Positions 46,810-54,758 of a stretch of DNA of 64,000 nucleotides are shown one piece after another. The notes beneath the pieces were generated by a model, which ran no database searches, was not told the origin of the DNA, and saw nothing but the letters and a program-made list of their open reading frames with translations. The position numbers and the translations under genes were made by a program. The stretch lies in NCBI GenBank assembly GCA_947625205.1, contig CANQNN010000004.1:124001-188000 (forward strand), given 5' to 3'. How positions within the stretch are numbered: position 1 is the first letter of the stretch; every line of letters starts with the position of its first letter. This DNA is from an uncultured Lachnospiraceae bacterium (GTDB taxonomy: Bacteria; Bacillota; Clostridia; Lachnospirales; Lachnospiraceae).

Positions 46810-47295
46810 CTATTGCCGCCCGACTGTCTGCCGATATGTCTCCCATATATGTGCAAGCATGTTATCCTCCGTATAAATACAGGGGACTATGTTCGGATAA
46901 TACAGGTACATACGCACGCCATACACCGCGATCATAAGTATCAGCAGTGACACTACAATAGCCTTGATCCCTGCCGCCCGCCGCCCTATGATATAGCGAT
47001 TCCAGCCGAAATACACAGCTGCCGCAGCGATCGGAAAGATCATCGGATTCATCTGCCATGCCGCCGCCCACCTGCCTGTCAGGAAAAGACCGGCTGCTCT
47101 GGTGACGCCGCACCCCGGACAGGGCACTCCACAGAATATGACCAGCGGACAGAAAGCATGAAAGACCAGCCTGGTGACCAGCATATATAAGACCACCGCA
47201 GCCACCGCAGCGCCATATTGTTTTACATCGGCAGCAAACCGCCCTGTAACTGCCATCAATTTTCCCCGCACTGTACTACCCGCTTTCCGTAACAT
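46810..47295 (-). CDS. DUF2752 membrane protein
   Basis: This 161-residue protein has about four membrane segments and the DUF2752 signature CGVPCPGCGVTRAA. The function of the family is unknown. It shares an upstream neighbourhood with the two-helix protein gene, about 140 nt away. Confidence 0.8.
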   Translation of the reverse strand: MLRKAGSTVRGKLMAVTGRFAADVKQYGAAVAAVVLYMLVTRLVFHAFCPLVIFCGVPCPGCGVTRAAGLFLTGRWAAAWQMNPMIFPIAAAAVYFGWNRYIIGRRAAGIKAIVVSLLILMIAVYGVRMYLYYPNIVPCIYTEDNMLAHIWETYRQTVGRQ

Positions 47296-47390
47296 TTATT
47301 CCCGCATCAGGGTCCCTCTCCGTTCCAATGAGTAAAGCGTCTGTCAACGCTGTATTCCGCCATACAAGCCGTGTGCGCCGGAATCTTAAG

Positions 47391-48233
47391 TCAGCCGGCC
47401 ACCAGCCGTGCCGCGCCATACAGCAACAGCAGATGAACCGGATAAAAGCCGTAGCACACCGCCTTGGGAAGCTGCCTGCCTCTCGTTCCATCATACAGCG
47501 CGATCGGCACAAAAGCAAATAAACCGTATAATTCTCTTAACGAAAAACGAAACAAATATTCTATCGTATAATCTCCTGCATACTCCAGGCAGTTGATGCT
47601 CCACATACCCAGAAACATTACGCAGCCCGCCAGAGCCACCTTAAAAAACAGGCTGTATCTGCGCGTCACGTAGAATGTAAAGATCAGCAATACACCCATA
47701 TACTTATAGTCCGTACTCAGGACATACGCCGCCGCGCAGCATAAAACCAGGCACCCCAGGCGAATACCCCAAAAAGTGCAGATGCACATATGCCATCCCG
47801 CATCTTTCAGCTTACCCGTTTTCCGTATCATCCGGGCGCTATGCCCCGCCCACTCCCATACAGTCAGCGCCAGAACGCCCAGAAATAACGTGAGAAAGAT
47901 ATTTTGACTACTTGGGTCAAATACCTTTCCCCTAAACGCAAGGTCAAAGGGGATCTCTGATATAACCGCAAACAGGGCAAGCCTGCCTAAATACTTTCCT
48001 CTACTGTGCGTATGTACAAAACCCTCGGCCGCCAGAAAAGCAAACAGAACAAACGAGAGCCGTCCCACCGCCCTGCCTACGGAATAGATCTGCCCCAACG
48101 TCTCTGTCCCATGACCCGCCGCAGCGCACTCCTGAATGACAGCCAGAAAGACAACGGCAAAAAAATGATCGATGAACATGGTCGCATATGCAATATTTTT
48201 AATGCCGGCATTGCTGAATGATATTGTTTTCAT
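47391..48233 (-). CDS. TraX-family membrane protein
   Basis: This 280-residue protein has about eight membrane helices and TraX features: IKNIAYATMFIDHFFAVVF at the N terminus, FAFLAAEGFVHTHSRGKYL, EIPFDLAFRG, and KAVCYGFYPVHLLLLYG at the end. TraX acetylates F pilin, but chromosomal homologues in Firmicutes have unknown acyl-transfer roles, possibly on cell-surface polymers. Confidence 0.88.
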   Translation of the reverse strand: MKTISFSNAGIKNIAYATMFIDHFFAVVFLAVIQECAAAGHGTETLGQIYSVGRAVGRLSFVLFAFLAAEGFVHTHSRGKYLGRLALFAVISEIPFDLAFRGKVFDPSSQNIFLTLFLGVLALTVWEWAGHSARMIRKTGKLKDAGWHMCICTFWGIRLGCLVLCCAAAYVLSTDYKYMGVLLIFTFYVTRRYSLFFKVALAGCVMFLGMWSINCLEYAGDYTIEYLFRFSLRELYGLFAFVPIALYDGTRGRQLPKAVCYGFYPVHLLLLYGAARLVAG

Positions 48234-48301
48234 GTGCCCATTATAGCACGATCCTTATGGCGAATACAGTAAATCATCAAAAGGAAACAAAAAAGCCAAA
48301 A

Positions 48302-48330
48302 AAGGGAGAACGGCTCCGCCGTTCTCCCTT
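48302..48330 (-). terminator. Terminator after flagellin
   Basis: A 13-bp stem (48302-48314 with 48318-48330) with a 3-nt loop, followed by TTTTTTGG on the minus strand. Confidence 0.95.
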
Positions 48331-48379
48331 CCCTTCTGACAGGTTCACAAATTTACTTACCGCACTACCTCTAGGCCTG

Positions 48380-49921
48380 TTATCCCAGTAAGGACAATGC
48401 CAGCTGATTAGACTGGTTCGCCTGGGACAGCATCGATGTGCCGGCCTGCTGCAGAATGTTGTTGTTCGCGTACTTAACCATCTCTGTAGCGATATCCGTA
48501 TCGCGGATCTGTGCCTCAGCGCTGGTGGTATTCTCCACTACGTTATCGAGGTTATTGATGGTGTGCTCCAGTCTGTTCTGCACTGCGCCGAGCGCGGAAC
48601 GCTGTGCGGAAACTCTGCTCAGAGCCGCGGAGATAGTCTCAATGGCGTTCCTGCCGTTGGTATCGTCCTTGCCGTCCACTTTTAGGCCGCTGATCCCAAG
48701 AACCTCAGCGCTCATAGCGTCGATGTCCACGGAGATCTGGTTGTTCTCTGTCGCGTCAGCGCCCACATGGAGCGTCAGCGTCAGTGCGCCCGTGGAATAC
48801 GGAACACTGGAATCCACCAGTTCATCCACATCCTCCTGCGAAACCCCACGAATCTCATCGCCGAACTTCACATACAGATCTGCGTCCGATTTCAGCGTGC
48901 CGTCGTCGTTCAGGTACTTATATAGGCCGTTAGCCGCGATCTCGTTGCCATCCTTGTCGGCAAACTGTGCAAGGCTCTTAGTCGTCTCAAGGGCATCGAA
49001 ATCAACCTTGTTCAGACTGTTCAGTTTGCCCGCGCCGACATTTTTGTAATAATCTGCCACTGCCTCAACGATAGTGCCCTCCGCCAGTTGCTTGCCGTAC
49101 TTATCATAGATCGTCGTACCTGCTTTGGTCTTGTACGCAGTCGTGCCGTCCACTGTTTCTTTTGTTGCCGTTCCTACCGTACCGTCCGCATTGAACGTGA
49201 CCGTATAGTAATCGCCGCTTCCCTTTTCGGCATTCTTATCGACCTTGACATAATCGTTTCCCTCTTTTCTGTAGAGGTCGTCACGTCCTACGATCGTTAC
49301 CTCAGTAAAATCGCTGTCCTCCGCCGCTTCACCCACTTTGCCAGGTTCAGAGCTGGTGTAATAAGTAAGGTTCTCATCCAGGCCGCTCTTGTAAGTGCCC
49401 GCCTTAATGGTCTTTACCTCTCCTGCCTTATCGAGATAATACACGTCCTGTGCCAGCACATCCGCCGCCTTGTACTTGAAATTGGTCTTATGGGTCGCGG
49501 TCTCGTCGCCTTTGAGCAAATACGTCTCGTTGAACTTGGTGGTTTCAGCCACGCGGTCGATCTCTGTTACCAGCTGATCGATCTCGTCCTGGATCGCCTG
49601 ACGGTCGGATTCGGAATTGGTGCCGTTGGAAGCCTTGACAGCCAGCTCGTTCATTCTCTGGAGCATGTCGTGTACTTCCGTCAATGCACCCTCTGCCGTC
49701 TGTACTGCGCTGATACCGTCCTGTGCGTTCAGGGAAGCCTGTGTCAGACCTCTGATCTGGCGTCTCATCTTCTCGGAGATCGCAAGCCCCGCCGCATCGT
49801 CCGCCGCGCGGTTGATCTTGTAACCGGAAGAGAGCTTCTCCGTGGACTTCGCCTGTGCGCTGGTCGTAAGACCGAGCATCCTGTTAGAGTTCATGGCTGT
49901 AATGTTGTGTTGTACTATCAT
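48380..49921 (-). CDS. Flagellin
   Basis: This 513-residue flagellin has the conserved N-terminal D0/D1 region ([37 protein letters not shown], about 1-140), a variable Lys/Asp/Tyr-rich centre (about 140-395) and the C-terminal D1/D0 region ([19 protein letters not shown], ending [15 protein letters not shown]). It is exported by the flagellar type III system and forms the filament. The leader has CsrA-binding features and csrA lies directly upstream in the same direction. No sigma-D promoter is visible between csrA and this gene, so it likely depends on the upstream switch segment. Confidence 0.96.
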   Translation of the reverse strand: MIVQHNITAMNSNRMLGLTTSAQAKSTEKLSSGYKINRAADDAAGLAISEKMRRQIRGLTQASLNAQDGISAVQTAEGALTEVHDMLQRMNELAVKASNGTNSESDRQAIQDEIDQLVTEIDRVAETTKFNETYLLKGDETATHKTNFKYKAADVLAQDVYYLDKAGEVKTIKAGTYKSGLDENLTYYTSSEPGKVGEAAEDSDFTEVTIVGRDDLYRKEGNDYVKVDKNAEKGSGDYYTVTFNADGTVGTATKETVDGTTAYKTKAGTTIYDKYGKQLAEGTIVEAVADYYKNVGAGKLNSLNKVDFDALETTKSLAQFADKDGNEIAANGLYKYLNDDGTLKSDADLYVKFGDEIRGVSQEDVDELVDSSVPYSTGALTLTLHVGADATENNQISVDIDAMSAEVLGISGLKVDGKDDTNGRNAIETISAALSRVSAQRSALGAVQNRLEHTINNLDNVVENTTSAEAQIRDTDIATEMVKYANNNILQQAGTSMLSQANQSNQLALSLLG

Positions 49922-49926
49922 AATGA

Positions 49927-49966
49927 TACCTCCTTGTGGTTGTTGCCCCGCAAATCCGTTTACGGG
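49927..49966 (-). promoter_or_regulatory. CsrA-binding sites in the flagellin leader
   Basis: Two GGA sites are placed as in known CsrA targets. One overlaps the ribosome site (ACAAGGAGGTA, 49927-49937), matching ACARGGANGU. The other is CGGA in the loop (49955-49958) of an 8-bp hairpin (49947-49954 with 49959-49966, one G-U pair). CsrA would block ribosome access. Confidence 0.75.
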
Positions 49967-50052
49967 AAATATTTTTGTTTTGGATGACCTGCACGAAGGT
50001 CTGCGTCCGCACGGCGGATCTTAAGCTGCGTGCCGGCCATCTGTTTATAATA

Positions 50053-50079
50053 AACCGGAAGGCCTAGGATATCCCGGTT
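50053..50079 (-). terminator. Weak hairpin between csrA and flagellin
   Basis: AACCGG / CCGGTT with a 15-nt loop is followed by TTATTATAAAC on the minus strand. It may partially terminate or process the csrA-flagellin transcript. Confidence 0.35.
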
Positions 50080-50086
50080 ATTACCG

Positions 50087-50365
50087 TCAGCGCGCTTTTA
50101 CCCCTGTGCGCGTATCGTTGATGACGATGTTTTTCTTCCTGCGATACCTCTCCGGCGTTTCAGGCAATGCATAGAACTTAGGCAGCTTAGCCTTTTCCTC
50201 CGGGTCGGCCGTATTCTTCTCTACCGCTTTACCTCTCACCACGTTTACATCCCTGGGCGCATCCACCATGATTCGAAGATGTTTCCCCGTACCGCCCAGG
50301 AAAACGATCTTTATGTCTTCACCGAGCTGTAAATATTCTTCTACGCTAAGTGTCAGTCTCAACAT
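50087..50365 (-). CDS. csrA: CsrA-type translational regulator, divergent with C-terminal extension
   Basis: This 92-residue protein resembles CsrA over its first about 60 residues: MLRLTLSVEEYLQLGEDIKI and LRIMVDAPRDVNVVRGKAVE, the latter covering the RNA-contacting Val-x-Arg region. A basic tail of about 30 residues (ERYRRKKNIVINDTRTGVK) is extra compared with typical 60-75-residue CsrA. CAGGGAGG precedes ATG 50365. CsrA beside flagellin is the usual setting for translational repression of flagellin, normally relieved by FliW; no fliW is in the window. Confidence 0.85.
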   Translation of the reverse strand: MLRLTLSVEEYLQLGEDIKIVFLGGTGKHLRIMVDAPRDVNVVRGKAVEKNTADPEEKAKLPKFYALPETPERYRRKKNIVINDTRTGVKAR

Positions 50366-50447
50366 ATAAATACCTCCCTGTATTATGTGCGTTCCTGCCG
50401 CCTGTGCTTTGCGCATTTATCAGTGACACTTTTTGTTATAAAATGTT

Positions 50448-50473
50448 GCATCGGAAAACAGACCGTTATTTTA
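50448..50473 (-). promoter_or_regulatory. Weaker sigma-D-like sequence facing csrA in present orientation
   Basis: Minus strand TAAA (50470-50473), 15-nt spacer, CCGATGC (50448-50454). The -10 part matches CCGATAT at 5 of 7 and spans the left repeat boundary. It may be a weak promoter or chance. Confidence 0.3.
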
Positions 50474-50490
50474 TTGTTAGGAGGAGTTAT

Positions 50491-51072
50491 ATGAGCACGA
50501 CAGAGCCGATCAGAAATATAAACGACTTAAAAAAATTTAAATCATATTATGAGTGCGTATGTCCCGACAGCAGAAATTCGCTGCTGTTGACAATAGGATT
50601 AAATACGGCGCTTCGTATCGGGGATATTCTGGCATTAAGATGGGACGATGTATTTGATTTTGCGCGTGAAAATATCAGAGACCACATAAGAGTCTGTGAA
50701 CAGAAGACGGGAAAGCTCAACATTATAGCAATTAATCCGACCCTTAAGGAAAAGCTTCTGCTTTTCCGGAAACTAAACCCTGCCGCGCTGAAAAACGACT
50801 ATCTTTTTCAGAGTAAAAAACGAAAAGGACAGGCGCTCAGCCGCTATCAGGCTTTCCGCATTATCAAGAAAGCCGCCGCGCACGCGGGCATAGAAGAACA
50901 TATAAGCTGTCACTCGCTGCGCAAGACTTTCGGCTACCATGCGTGGAAACAGGGCGTTCCGCCGGTAATGCTTATGAAGATATTCAACCATTCATCCTAT
51001 CAGGTCACGATTCGGTATCTGTGTATCGAACAGGATGAAAAGGACGAGGTCTTTCATAATATTATACTTTAA
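50491..51072 (+). CDS. Small tyrosine recombinase (site-specific integrase family)
   Basis: This 193-residue protein is a catalytic-domain-only tyrosine recombinase. Active-site residues are visible: Arg42 in TALRIGD, a lysine near 72-75 in QKTGK, His141 and Arg144 in HSLRKT, His167 in FNHSS and the nucleophile Tyr176 in TIRYL. It lacks the usual N-terminal core-binding domain, like FimB/FimE-type invertases. TAGGAGGAG precedes ATG 50491; the frame extends upstream to 50350 but across the left repeat and without a site. It is inside the segment it would invert. Confidence 0.92.
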   Translation: MSTTEPIRNINDLKKFKSYYECVCPDSRNSLLLTIGLNTALRIGDILALRWDDVFDFARENIRDHIRVCEQKTGKLNIIAINPTLKEKLLLFRKLNPAALKNDYLFQSKKRKGQALSRYQAFRIIKKAAAHAGIEEHISCHSLRKTFGYHAWKQGVPPVMLMKIFNHSSYQVTIRYLCIEQDEKDEVFHNIIL

Positions 51073-51099
51073 AAAAATACAGAATTTTCAAATTTGCCC

Positions 51100-51126
51100 T
51101 AAAGTATTTCATGGAACATCCGATAT
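51100..51126 (+). promoter_or_regulatory. Near-consensus sigma-D (FliA-type) promoter inside the invertible segment
   Basis: TAAA (51100-51103), exactly 15 nt, TCCGATAT (51119-51126) differs from TAAA-N15-GCCGATAT by one base. It points right, toward the terminator. After inversion around the 21-bp repeats it would point left, with a start about 100 nt before the csrA ATG. Confidence 0.8.
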
Positions 51127-51148
51127 ACTTTGTGTAAGCAATTAACAA

Positions 51149-51182
51149 ATGCAACATTTTATAACAAAATGTTGCATTTTTA
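51149..51182 (+). terminator. Terminator formed over the right inverted repeat
   Basis: A perfect 12-bp stem (51149-51160 with 51166-51177) and 5-nt loop, followed by TTTTTATTAT on the plus strand. Its inner arm belongs to the repeat and its outer arm to fixed flanking DNA, so it exists only at the right end in either orientation. Confidence 0.85.
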
Positions 51183-51312
51183 TTATACCCGGAATCCGGC
51201 AAACGGAAGTGGTAAATTTATCCTTATCTGTAATAATAACAACGGCTCTGTCCGGCAGCATGCGCAGCGGTATATGCCACGCTGAGCCCGCCGGCAAAAC
51301 GGAGGAAACAAT

Positions 51313-54078
51313 ATGATAGAAAGATTTGACCTGACCGGTCAAGACTGGGAATTCTGCCTTAGTAAAGAAGCGCTCTGCGAACATGCCGATTTTAACGACA
51401 CCATCCGTCTACCTTCCACCGTTTCCCAGCAGAAGAAACCTCCTGTCACTCAGGAGAGAAGCGACAGTTATCTAACCGATCCGTACCGTTTTGAGGGATA
51501 CGCCGCCTATCGGCGCACCATAAGTATTTCTCCCCGTATTCCCGAATGCGACATATATTTAGTCATGGAACGCACCCGCGTAAGCCGCCTGTGGATCAAC
51601 GGCACATACGCCGGATGCCGGAACAGTCTCTGCACGCCGCACAGATACGACATTACAGAATATTTTACCGAAAAGGACATGGAAATACTGATCGTGACAG
51701 ACAACGTTACCTGTCCCATCCCCGGAGGCCATATGACTTCCCCGGATACGCAAACTAACTGGCTGGGCATTATGGGCGAAATCTTCATAGAATGCAGAAG
51801 CCGCAAGCGTCTGGAAAATGTCAGGCTATACTCCGATGCCGCCGCAGAAAGCGTCACCGTCTGGGGACGGCTGACCGGGTGCAGCAGCCTTGAGGCCGTG
51901 GCATATGTAGATGGATTTCCCGCAATAACAGTGACGCTCACAGAGGGCGACCCTTCTTTTACTTATAATATGAAGGGCGCTGTCTTATGGAGCGAGCACA
52001 CGCCTGTCTGTTATACCATGAACCTTTCGTATGGAGACGATACGGAGCGGATATCCTTCGGCATGGGAGATTACTCGGCATCCGGCAGAAAGCTTATGCG
52101 CAACGGACGAAGGATCTTCCTGCGCGGCAAGCACGACGGTATGCTGTTTCCGCTGACAGGCGCCGCTCCCATGAATATTTCGTCCTGGCGCAGCATATTT
52201 AAGACGGCAAAAGAATACGGCATCAACCACTACCGCTTTCACACCTGCTGTCCGCCCGAAGCGGCCTTCAGCGCCGCGGACGAACTGGGAATATACCTCG
52301 AGCCGGAGCTTCCCTTCTGGGGTACGCTGGAGGAAGAGCCTGACGAAAGCCAGGCGTATCTGATCAGAGAGGGCTTCCGCATTCTCGACAGCTATGCCAA
52401 TCACCCTTCTTTCTTTGCTCTATCGCTGGGCAACGAGCTGTGGGGCAGCCGCGAACGGCTCAATGCCATATTGGGCGATTACAAACAGTATGACTCTCGC
52501 CTGCTGTACACACAGGGATCCAATAATTTTCAGTTTACTCCCTGTACAGTGCCCAACGATGACTTTTTTGTGGGCGTCCGTTTTTCAAAAGACCGGCTCA
52601 TACGGGGTTCTTATGCGATGTGCGATGCTCCTCTGGGCCACATACAGACAGCCGCGCCCGGATCGGTTTACAGCTACGACGAAAATATATATCCCTCTTC
52701 CGCTGCGTCCGATGCGTCCGTCCAATCTGTCAAGGACCGGGCTTTGCACAGTATACAGATCCAGTACGGGACCGGCGTAAAATCCGTCACTGCCGACGAC
52801 AGCGGTGAACTGATTCCCGGCATTCCCGTCATCTCGCATGAGATCGGACAGTATTTCATGTATCCCGACTATACGGAGATCCCGAAATATACCGGTGTGC
52901 TCAAGCCCTGCAATCTTGAAATATTCCGCGACAGACTGCGGGACGCCGGGTTGATCCACCTGGCAGACAGGTATTTTCGCGCATCCGGCAGATTTGCCGC
53001 CGAATGCTACAGGATGGAGATCGAGGCCGCTCTCAGATCAAAAGAGCTGTCCGGCTTTCAGCTGCTGGACCTGCAGGATTTTATGGGACAAGGGACTGCT
53101 CTTGTCGGCATTCTGAATTCTCTCATGGAAAATAAGGGACTGATGAGCGCGCAGGAATGGCGGTCCTTCTGCTCAGACAGAGTCCTACTTGGATGTATGG
53201 ACCGTTTTGTCTATCAGGGCGGCGAAACTATACACCTCGGTGTCAGACTCTATCACTATGCACCGAAAGCGGAGCAATGCGTCCGTGTTCTGATACGGCT
53301 TATTGACGCCGAAAATAAAGATTGTATCGCAGAGGCGGAATTGTCCGCAGAAGGACCTTTCATCGGCGGTGTCTTCGATATTGGAACGGCCAGACTCGCC
53401 CTTCCTTCTGTCCCGAAATCAAAAAAGGCTGTCCTCTCGCTTGCATACGGCGATCTCAGCAACAGCTATGATATATGGATATTCCCTGCGGATACGGATT
53501 TTTCCGCACCCGCTAACCTGACCGTGACCGGTTCGTGGGAGGAAGCGTCCGCCGGTCTGTCCGCCGGGCGCCGCGTCCTGTTCATACCCGACAGGATCAA
53601 CGAGGCGCTTTCCATAGAGGGAACATACTGTACGGATTTCTGGAACTACCCCATGTTCAGCTCGATCTCAGAGTCCATGAACAAGCCGCTTCCTGTGGGA
53701 ACACTCGGTCTGCTGATTGACAATACCCATCCGGCGCTTGCGGGATTTGCATCGGAAATATATTCCACCGCTCCGTGGTACGATATTGTGGCCTCTTCCC
53801 GCTGCCTTATTATGGACGGCGCCGGTATAGAGCCTATTGTCCGCACCATAGACAACTGCAAAAGGAATCACGATCTGGCCGACATCTTTGAAGCCGCCAT
53901 TGGAACAGGCAGGCTTTTGGTCTGCACGTTTCCTCTTCTTAAGAGTGGTTCTTTCGTCTGCCGCTTTCTCTTAAAAAGACTGGCAGAGTATGCCGCATCG
54001 GACAGATTTGCGCCCTCGCATGCCCTGTCGCCTGAAGCGTTAAACAAATACTTTGCGCCGGATGCGGTAAACGTGTAA
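51313..54078 (+). CDS. Glycoside hydrolase family 2 protein
   Basis: This 921-residue protein has the GH2 plan: an N-terminal jelly-roll sugar-binding domain (about 1-180, RVSRLWINGTYAG), an immunoglobulin-like domain (to about 255), a TIM-barrel (about 255-620), and further C-terminal domains. The acid/base Glu is in LSLGNELWG. The likely nucleophile is in PVISHEIGQYFMYPD. No signal peptide is seen, so it acts in the cytoplasm on small imported oligosaccharides. The sugar specificity is unknown (beta-galactosidase, glucuronidase or exo-type are all possible). GGAGG precedes the ATG. Confidence 0.9.
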   Translation: MIERFDLTGQDWEFCLSKEALCEHADFNDTIRLPSTVSQQKKPPVTQERSDSYLTDPYRFEGYAAYRRTISISPRIPECDIYLVMERTRVSRLWINGTYAGCRNSLCTPHRYDITEYFTEKDMEILIVTDNVTCPIPGGHMTSPDTQTNWLGIMGEIFIECRSRKRLENVRLYSDAAAESVTVWGRLTGCSSLEAVAYVDGFPAITVTLTEGDPSFTYNMKGAVLWSEHTPVCYTMNLSYGDDTERISFGMGDYSASGRKLMRNGRRIFLRGKHDGMLFPLTGAAPMNISSWRSIFKTAKEYGINHYRFHTCCPPEAAFSAADELGIYLEPELPFWGTLEEEPDESQAYLIREGFRILDSYANHPSFFALSLGNELWGSRERLNAILGDYKQYDSRLLYTQGSNNFQFTPCTVPNDDFFVGVRFSKDRLIRGSYAMCDAPLGHIQTAAPGSVYSYDENIYPSSAASDASVQSVKDRALHSIQIQYGTGVKSVTADDSGELIPGIPVISHEIGQYFMYPDYTEIPKYTGVLKPCNLEIFRDRLRDAGLIHLADRYFRASGRFAAECYRMEIEAALRSKELSGFQLLDLQDFMGQGTALVGILNSLMENKGLMSAQEWRSFCSDRVLLGCMDRFVYQGGETIHLGVRLYHYAPKAEQCVRVLIRLIDAENKDCIAEAELSAEGPFIGGVFDIGTARLALPSVPKSKKAVLSLAYGDLSNSYDIWIFPADTDFSAPANLTVTGSWEEASAGLSAGRRVLFIPDRINEALSIEGTYCTDFWNYPMFSSISESMNKPLPVGTLGLLIDNTHPALAGFASEIYSTAPWYDIVASSRCLIMDGAGIEPIVRTIDNCKRNHDLADIFEAAIGTGRLLVCTFPLLKSGSFVCRFLLKRLAEYAASDRFAPSHALSPEALNKYFAPDAVNV

Positions 54079-54090
54079 ACTCGTATCTGT

Positions 54091-54110
54091 AATACTTTTA
54101 CAGTATTTTT
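54091..54110 (+). terminator. Weak terminator after the GH2 gene
   Basis: AATACT / AGTATT with a 5-nt loop followed by TTT; a short AU-rich stem. Confidence 0.4.
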
Positions 54111-54187
54111 CATATATTCTGCAACCTTTCTCTTTCCTATTACCCTATATTAGTGAATAGACAAATCTATTTTGAGGATATCCTAAC

Positions 54188-54215
54188 TCCGGCAGTCATC
54201 ATGAGGGCTGCCGGA
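54188..54215 (+). promoter_or_regulatory. Hairpin just before the sigma-factor start
   Basis: A perfect 8-bp stem (TCCGGCAG / CTGCCGGA, 12-nt loop) ends a few bases before the ribosome site GGAGG, so it could influence translation of the sigma factor or terminate upstream transcripts. Confidence 0.4.
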
Positions 54216-54230
54216 ACCGGAGGTTTATAA

Positions 54231-54758
54231 ATGCAACGGGAAGAACTTGAACAGATGATCGAAGCTTACGGTAAGGATCTATTTTCGTTCTGCTGTTTTG
54301 TGACACACGACCGCCAGATGGCGGAAGAACTCTATCAGGACACTTTCTTAAAGCTGTATGAGACTATGGGGAAACTGACTATCGAGAAGAATGCCAAAGG
54401 TTTTCTGACAAGCGTTGCCCTCAATCTGTACCGCAACTACAAGCGCAAGCGTTCCATAAGAAGCCGGATCGCCGGTACGGAATATCCGGCGGAGGAGATC
54501 GCAGAACAGCTTCCGTCCGGGGAGCGCTCAACGGAGGAACAGGTCGTCCTGAATGAGACATGCAAGATCCTGCGAAGCGCGGTGGAAAGACTGCCTGACA
54601 AGTACCGGATACCGGTCCTTCTATATTATATGGAAGAACTGCCGCAGAAGGAAATAGCGCGCATCCTGCGACTGTCGGAGGGAGCCGTCAAAACCAGACT
54701 CCGCCGGGCGAGAATGATCCTGAAACATGACTTGGAGGAATGCAGATATGAAAAATAA
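54231..54758 (+). CDS. ECF-type RNA polymerase sigma factor
   Basis: This 175-residue sigma-70-family protein has region 2 (LFSFCCFVTHDRQMAEELYQ, then DTFLKLYE) and region 4 with its helix-turn-helix (LPQKEIARILRLSEGAVKTR). There is no region 3. It overlaps the next gene by 11 nt, the standard layout for an ECF sigma factor and its membrane-bound inhibitor. The regulon is unknown. Confidence 0.92.
   Translation: MQREELEQMIEAYGKDLFSFCCFVTHDRQMAEELYQDTFLKLYETMGKLTIEKNAKGFLTSVALNLYRNYKRKRSIRSRIAGTEYPAEEIAEQLPSGERSTEEQVVLNETCKILRSAVERLPDKYRIPVLLYYMEELPQKEIARILRLSEGAVKTRLRRARMILKHDLEECRYEK

Larger units (their letters stand above)
50431..51169. mobile_element. Invertible segment bounded by perfect 21-bp inverted repeats
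   Basis: 50431-50451 and 51149-51169 are exact reverse complements (21 of 21). Between them lie a complete tyrosine recombinase gene and a near-consensus sigma-D promoter. Left of it is csrA-flagellin; right of it is a terminator formed partly by the right repeat. Inverted repeats recombined by a tyrosine recombinase give inversion rather than excision, so this looks like a genetic switch. Confidence 0.75.

Noticed and set aside
50350-50490. Longer recombinase starting at 50350
   Set aside because: It would run across the left inverted repeat and lacks a ribosome site; ATG 50491 has TAGGAGGAG.
50431-51169. Insertion sequence or integrative element
   Set aside because: Tyrosine-recombinase elements use direct att repeats; here the ends are perfect inverted repeats and no target duplication is seen.
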